The notes under the pieces: generated by a model
What the model was told of the DNA's origin: nothing
The model's input: the letters and a program-made list of their open reading frames with translations, nothing else
Database searches by the model: none
DNA from: CBDFLT01 sp965249225
GTDB taxonomy: Bacteria > Chloroflexota > Dehalococcoidia > Lucifugimonadales > G963668185
NCBI GenBank assembly: GCA_965249225.1
Contig: CBDFLT010000001.1
Coordinates: forward strand, 7,108 to 71,107
DNA: 64,000 bases
Direction: 5' to 3'
Shown: positions 61,318 to 64,000 of the stretch, piece after piece
How positions within the stretch are numbered: the stretch's first letter is position 1
Layout of the letters: each line of letters starts with the position of its first letter
Program-made: the position numbers and the translations under genes

Positions 61318-62181
61318 TTAGCCCAGGCTCAGTAGGAGCAGCCCTCCCAGCACTGTAATCATTCCGATCGTCTGGTTTCGTGCCGGCCGCTCACGGAATA
61401 TCAGGAAGCCTCCCAGGATGGGCACGAGGACGTAGGTGGTGGTGACGGCCGCGACAATCGAAATCAGCCCGATCTCAGACCCGCGTGCAAAGGCGGACAA
61501 GGCTCCGAATTCCAGCAGGCCGATCATGGCCACTCCGGCCAAAAGCCTGGGGTTGAGTCCTCGCCACGGCCGCTGTCGTTGAAATACCACGATCGACGTG
61601 AGGAGACCCAGCGTGAGAAGGCGCACCCCGTAGACAGCGAGGAACCAGCCGATATCCTGAGCGATTCTCCCGAATAGGAACTGTGCCAGCCCAAACAGCA
61701 ACATTCCTATTATCGCCAGCAGCGGGCCCATGCCGATAAGCCGCTGTCCGGTGCCGACTGTCCTGAAGTCGACAGAGCTCAGCACGACTCCACCGATGGT
61801 GGCCGTCGCGCCCACCGCCTGGCCGCCGGTCATTTGCTCTCCCAGCAACGACACGGCCAGAAGCACCGGAATCATCGTATGGGCGGCGTCGATTGGGGCG
61901 ACTATGGCCACGGGGCCATGTCGCAAGGCGTTGTAGTTTGCGGTGTGGGACGCTAGGGCCACGATGCTGATGATGACGAGGTGGCCCCACTGTGAGAGGG
62001 AAAGATGGCCGAGGCTGCTTTCCGTCACCAGATAGGTGGTGGCGACCAGTATGGAGGCCAGGTACCCCCAGAAGAGCACCTGTAAAGTGCTGACCCTCCT
62101 CACCGCGAGGGCGGTGCCTAATGTCAGCACTCCCGCAAATAGCGCTGTAAGCAGCCCAAACAGGACGCTTTGGGTGACCAA
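61318..62181 (-). CDS. EamA/DMT-family transporter, copy 4
   Basis: A 287-residue, ten-helix EamA transporter of the same subfamily as the three at 17.8-20.6 kb, equal in length and starting TTG-GTC-ACC as they do. Half-ends are GEQMTGGQAVGATATIGGVVL and FRERPARNQTIGMITVLGGLL. AAGGAGA lies about 12 bp upstream. It sits 41 kb from the other copies beside a remnant of a fifth, so this subfamily spreads or duplicates beyond tandem arrays. Substrate unknown. Confidence 0.92.
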   Translation of the reverse strand: MVTQSVLFGLLTALFAGVLTLGTALAVRRVSTLQVLFWGYLASILVATTYLVTESSLGHLSLSQWGHLVIISIVALASHTANYNALRHGPVAIVAPIDAAHTMIPVLLAVSLLGEQMTGGQAVGATATIGGVVLSSVDFRTVGTGQRLIGMGPLLAIIGMLLFGLAQFLFGRIAQDIGWFLAVYGVRLLTLGLLTSIVVFQRQRPWRGLNPRLLAGVAMIGLLEFGALSAFARGSEIGLISIVAAVTTTYVLVPILGGFLIFRERPARNQTIGMITVLGGLLLLSLG

Positions 62182-62389
62182 TGAGCGGGGCGTCTCCTTT
62201 CCGTGGCTGGCAATGGACAGGGCGAATCATATCAAGTTGCCCCTGCGCCTAATGCCCTCGACTCCTGCGGGACTCCCCCGTGCGGCGCGGTCACGGTGAT
62301 CCGTACTGAGCCGAGATGATGTCGATCAGTGTGTCTAACCAGGGGCTGACCGGAGCAGTCCAGGCGGGGCTTCGTTACCGGGTCATTGA

Positions 62390-62737
62390 TTAACCGCCTT
62401 GCATCTGAACGGCTTTGTCGATCTCCTCGAAATGCTCTTGTGGAAGGACTTTCTTGGGAAGGCCTAGGTGCAGCTTATACTTGAGTCTGAACTCCCCGTC
62501 AGTCATGTCTCCCTTCCGCGTCTTGCAGAGGGCGCACAGCAGCTGCAAGTTGTTAGTCCGCTCGGAGCCGTCGGGTGTTACAGGCTTTTTGTGGTCAACG
62601 TGGAGATGTCGTAGACCGAACTTTCTGCCGCAGTAGTTGCACTTCCTCCTCTGGGTTCTGTACATGAGCATGAGTTCCCGCTCGGACCTTCCATGGCGTT
62701 CCCCTACAGAGGGTCCATCGCGGATATTGCAGGTCAT
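62390..62737 (-). CDS. HNH endonuclease
   Basis: A 115-residue protein with an intact HNH motif: CNYCGRKFGLRHLHVDHKKPV near residues 33-53 (CxxC, then Asp-His), NNLQLLCALCKTRKGDM near 63-79 with the second CxxC and final Lys. A C-terminal helical part follows. No partner gene (terminase, restriction subunit) is nearby. It could be a free-standing homing or defence nuclease. The exact start is uncertain; methionines at residues 23 and 25 are alternatives. Confidence 0.85.
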   Translation of the reverse strand: MTCNIRDGPSVGERHGRSERELMLMYRTQRRKCNYCGRKFGLRHLHVDHKKPVTPDGSERTNNLQLLCALCKTRKGDMTDGEFRLKYKLHLGLPKKVLPQEHFEEIDKAVQMQGG

Positions 62738-63014
62738 CGAGTATCCGCCTTCCCGCTGCCGTAATCATATCGGACTCCTCCACTGGAACAAAGCTCCATA
62801 CTAGCCGGGAAGCGCTGAATCTGCTGGAAGGGTGCGTCTGGGATACCGCCGCGCCGTATTCTATTGAGACCGGTGATTGTGTGGAAGTGACGGCGGGGTT
62901 GACTGCGTGGGGATGTGCCACTACAGTCGTTAGCGTCAAGGTAGGTGCCCCGATTAGGTATGGAGCGTAAGCGGGCGATTCAGGACTAAGAGTCTAGTGG
63001 TGAGCGTGTAAGGC
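62738..63014. other. Intergenic region, nothing recognised
   Basis: About 275 bp between divergent genes. It should contain promoters for both, but no strong boxes stand out. Confidence 0.4.
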
Positions 63015-64000
63015 ATGAAAGCAAGAGCGGCGATACTTTACGAGTACAACACTCCCCTGGTGGTCGAAGAGATTGACGTGGACAGCCCGCAGCAGGGCGA
63101 AGTGATGATCAAGGTCGCGGCCGCCGGGATGTGCCACAGCAACTACCACATCATGAACGGCAGGGACCGGAAGCCGCTCCCGATTATCCTGGGTGACGAG
63201 GGTTCGGGCACAGTGGTGGAGGTGGGGCCCGGCGTCACCTCGGTCAAGCCCGGCGACAACGTTGTGATCTCCACCGTTCACCACTGCGGGAAGTGCTTCT
63301 ACTGCAGCCGAGGGATATTCAACCTGTGCGTCAACCAACTGGGAGTCTCCAGACTCCACAAGGGCGACACGGTCATGAACTTGTTCGATTCCCTGTCCAC
63401 GTTTGCGGAGTACACCGTGATACCTGAAACCGCCGCAGTGCCTATCTCGCCCGACGTTCCCCTGGACAAGGCGGCCCTCGTGGGCTGCGCTGTGCCCACG
63501 GGCTGGGGTGCGGTTGTGAACACCGCGAAGGTGGAGCCAGGCAGCAGTGTGGCCGTAATGGGGCTTGGTGGAATCGGGCTCAGCTCTGTGATGGGTGCGG
63601 TGACGGTGAATGCGGGTAAGATCATCGGCGTCGACGTAGTGGACCGCAAGCTGGAGATGGCCCGAGGCTTCGGCGTGACCCACACGGTCAACTCGACCGA
63701 GGAGGACGTGGTATCGAGGGTGAGGGAGCTGACTGACGGCTATGGTGTTGACTACGCCTTCGACACCGTAGGCCGGCCAGAGGTCACTGTGAACGCGTTC
63801 ACCGCCGTCCGTCCTGGAGGGACCGCGGTAGTCGTCGGCACATTTGGGGAGCGAGAGGAGATCACTCTTCCAGCCTCGCTGATGATAACAGAGCGCAAGT
63901 TGGTAGGCTGCTCTGGTGGCTCGATTCGGACGCCCGTGGACATACCCCGGATCATCGAGCTGTACATGCAGGGGAAGCTTGACCTGGACCGGCTCGCCTC
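63015..64000 (+). CDS. Zinc-type alcohol dehydrogenase, MDR superfamily (3' end outside window)
   Basis: The frame runs open from ATG 63015 (AAGGC just before it) to the window edge, giving 328 residues. CHSNYHIMNG near residue 40 has the first catalytic zinc Cys; the structural zinc lobe is CGKCFYC-x(7)-C near 96-110; GCAVPTGWGAVVNTAKVEPG near 155 and VMGLGGIGLSSVMGA near 182 form the nucleotide domain, with DVVDRKLEMA indicating NAD. The usual GHE that supplies the catalytic zinc His reads GDE here. DTVGRPE and VVVGTFG follow. It resembles class III or NDMA-type dehydrogenases; the substrate is unknown. Confidence 0.92.
   Translation, partial: MKARAAILYEYNTPLVVEEIDVDSPQQGEVMIKVAAAGMCHSNYHIMNGRDRKPLPIILGDEGSGTVVEVGPGVTSVKPGDNVVISTVHHCGKCFYCSRGIFNLCVNQLGVSRLHKGDTVMNLFDSLSTFAEYTVIPETAAVPISPDVPLDKAALVGCAVPTGWGAVVNTAKVEPGSSVAVMGLGGIGLSSVMGAVTVNAGKIIGVDVVDRKLEMARGFGVTHTVNSTEEDVVSRVRELTDGYGVDYAFDTVGRPEVTVNAFTAVRPGGTAVVVGTFGEREEITLPASLMITERKLVGCSGGSIRTPVDIPRIIELYMQGKLDLDRLA

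Overview
The window looks like a chromosomal segment of a free-living, GC-rich, probably marine bacterium of the phylum Chloroflexota, near Dehalococcoidia/SAR202. This rests on gene content, not a database match: a lone 16S rRNA gene with no 23S or 5S beside it, a cell-division cluster cut down to rsmH-ftsA-ftsZ with no mur or fts wall genes, a B12-dependent ribonucleotide reductase beside nrdR, many TTG/GTG starts, and large families of DUF1800, NHL-propeller, SDR and EamA genes. The phylum is moderately certain; the exact lineage is not.

Layout. 0-10.5 kb: an accessory block with the end of a DUF1501 gene, three DUF1800 genes, three NHL propellers, a broken solute-binding protein gene and a cyclophilin lipoprotein. 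10.5-15.7 kb: a lipoprotein, an SDR, an SMP-30-like lactonase, a DrrAB-like ABC exporter whose ATPase is frameshifted, and a possible SRA-HNH modification-dependent nuclease. 15.7-17.7 kb: tRNA-Ala and a stand-alone 16S gene enclosed by a perfect 20-bp processing stem and preceded by a clear promoter. 17.8-20.6 kb: three tandem 287-residue EamA transporters. 20.7-24.1 kb: birA, DUF167, and the overlapping pdxA-proC-yggT set. 24.1-26.2 kb: a gene-poor stretch rich in palindromes, then a methyltransferase overlapping a truncated SDR. 26.2-33.8 kb (minus strand): rsmH, ftsA, ftsZ, nrdR, an HNH remnant, nrdJ. 34-38.5 kb: a mogA-like gene, trmD, rplS, priA. 38.6-42.1 kb: an SDR-DUF1800-NHL set. 42.1-43.8 kb: a UGSC-family selenoprotein whose in-frame TGA splits the reading frame, with a 348-residue partner. 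43.9-52.4 kb: signalling and proteolysis genes (histidine kinase, FHA, leucyl aminopeptidase, receiver-like protein, ECF sigma factor, lipoprotein, LuxR regulator with a frameshift, two HtrA-like proteases). 52.4-54.2 kb: two more SDRs, then an orphan copy of the NHL upstream region. 54.5-57 kb: tRNA-Leu, tRNA-Cys, and an OLD-family nuclease. 57-64 kb: metF between direct repeats, small unknown genes, a DUF3179 lipoprotein, a decayed and an intact EamA gene, an HNH nuclease, and the start of a zinc-type alcohol dehydrogenase running off the end.

Themes. Paralogous families keep turning over here: four DUF1800 and four NHL genes, three full and one truncated 266-residue SDR, four full and one fragmentary EamA. 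Two NHL copies share 350 identical bases, which points to recent duplication or gene conversion. Three otherwise good genes each carry one extra base, so sequencing indels and real decay both remain possible. The most notable single locus is the selenoprotein pair at 42.1-43.8 kb.
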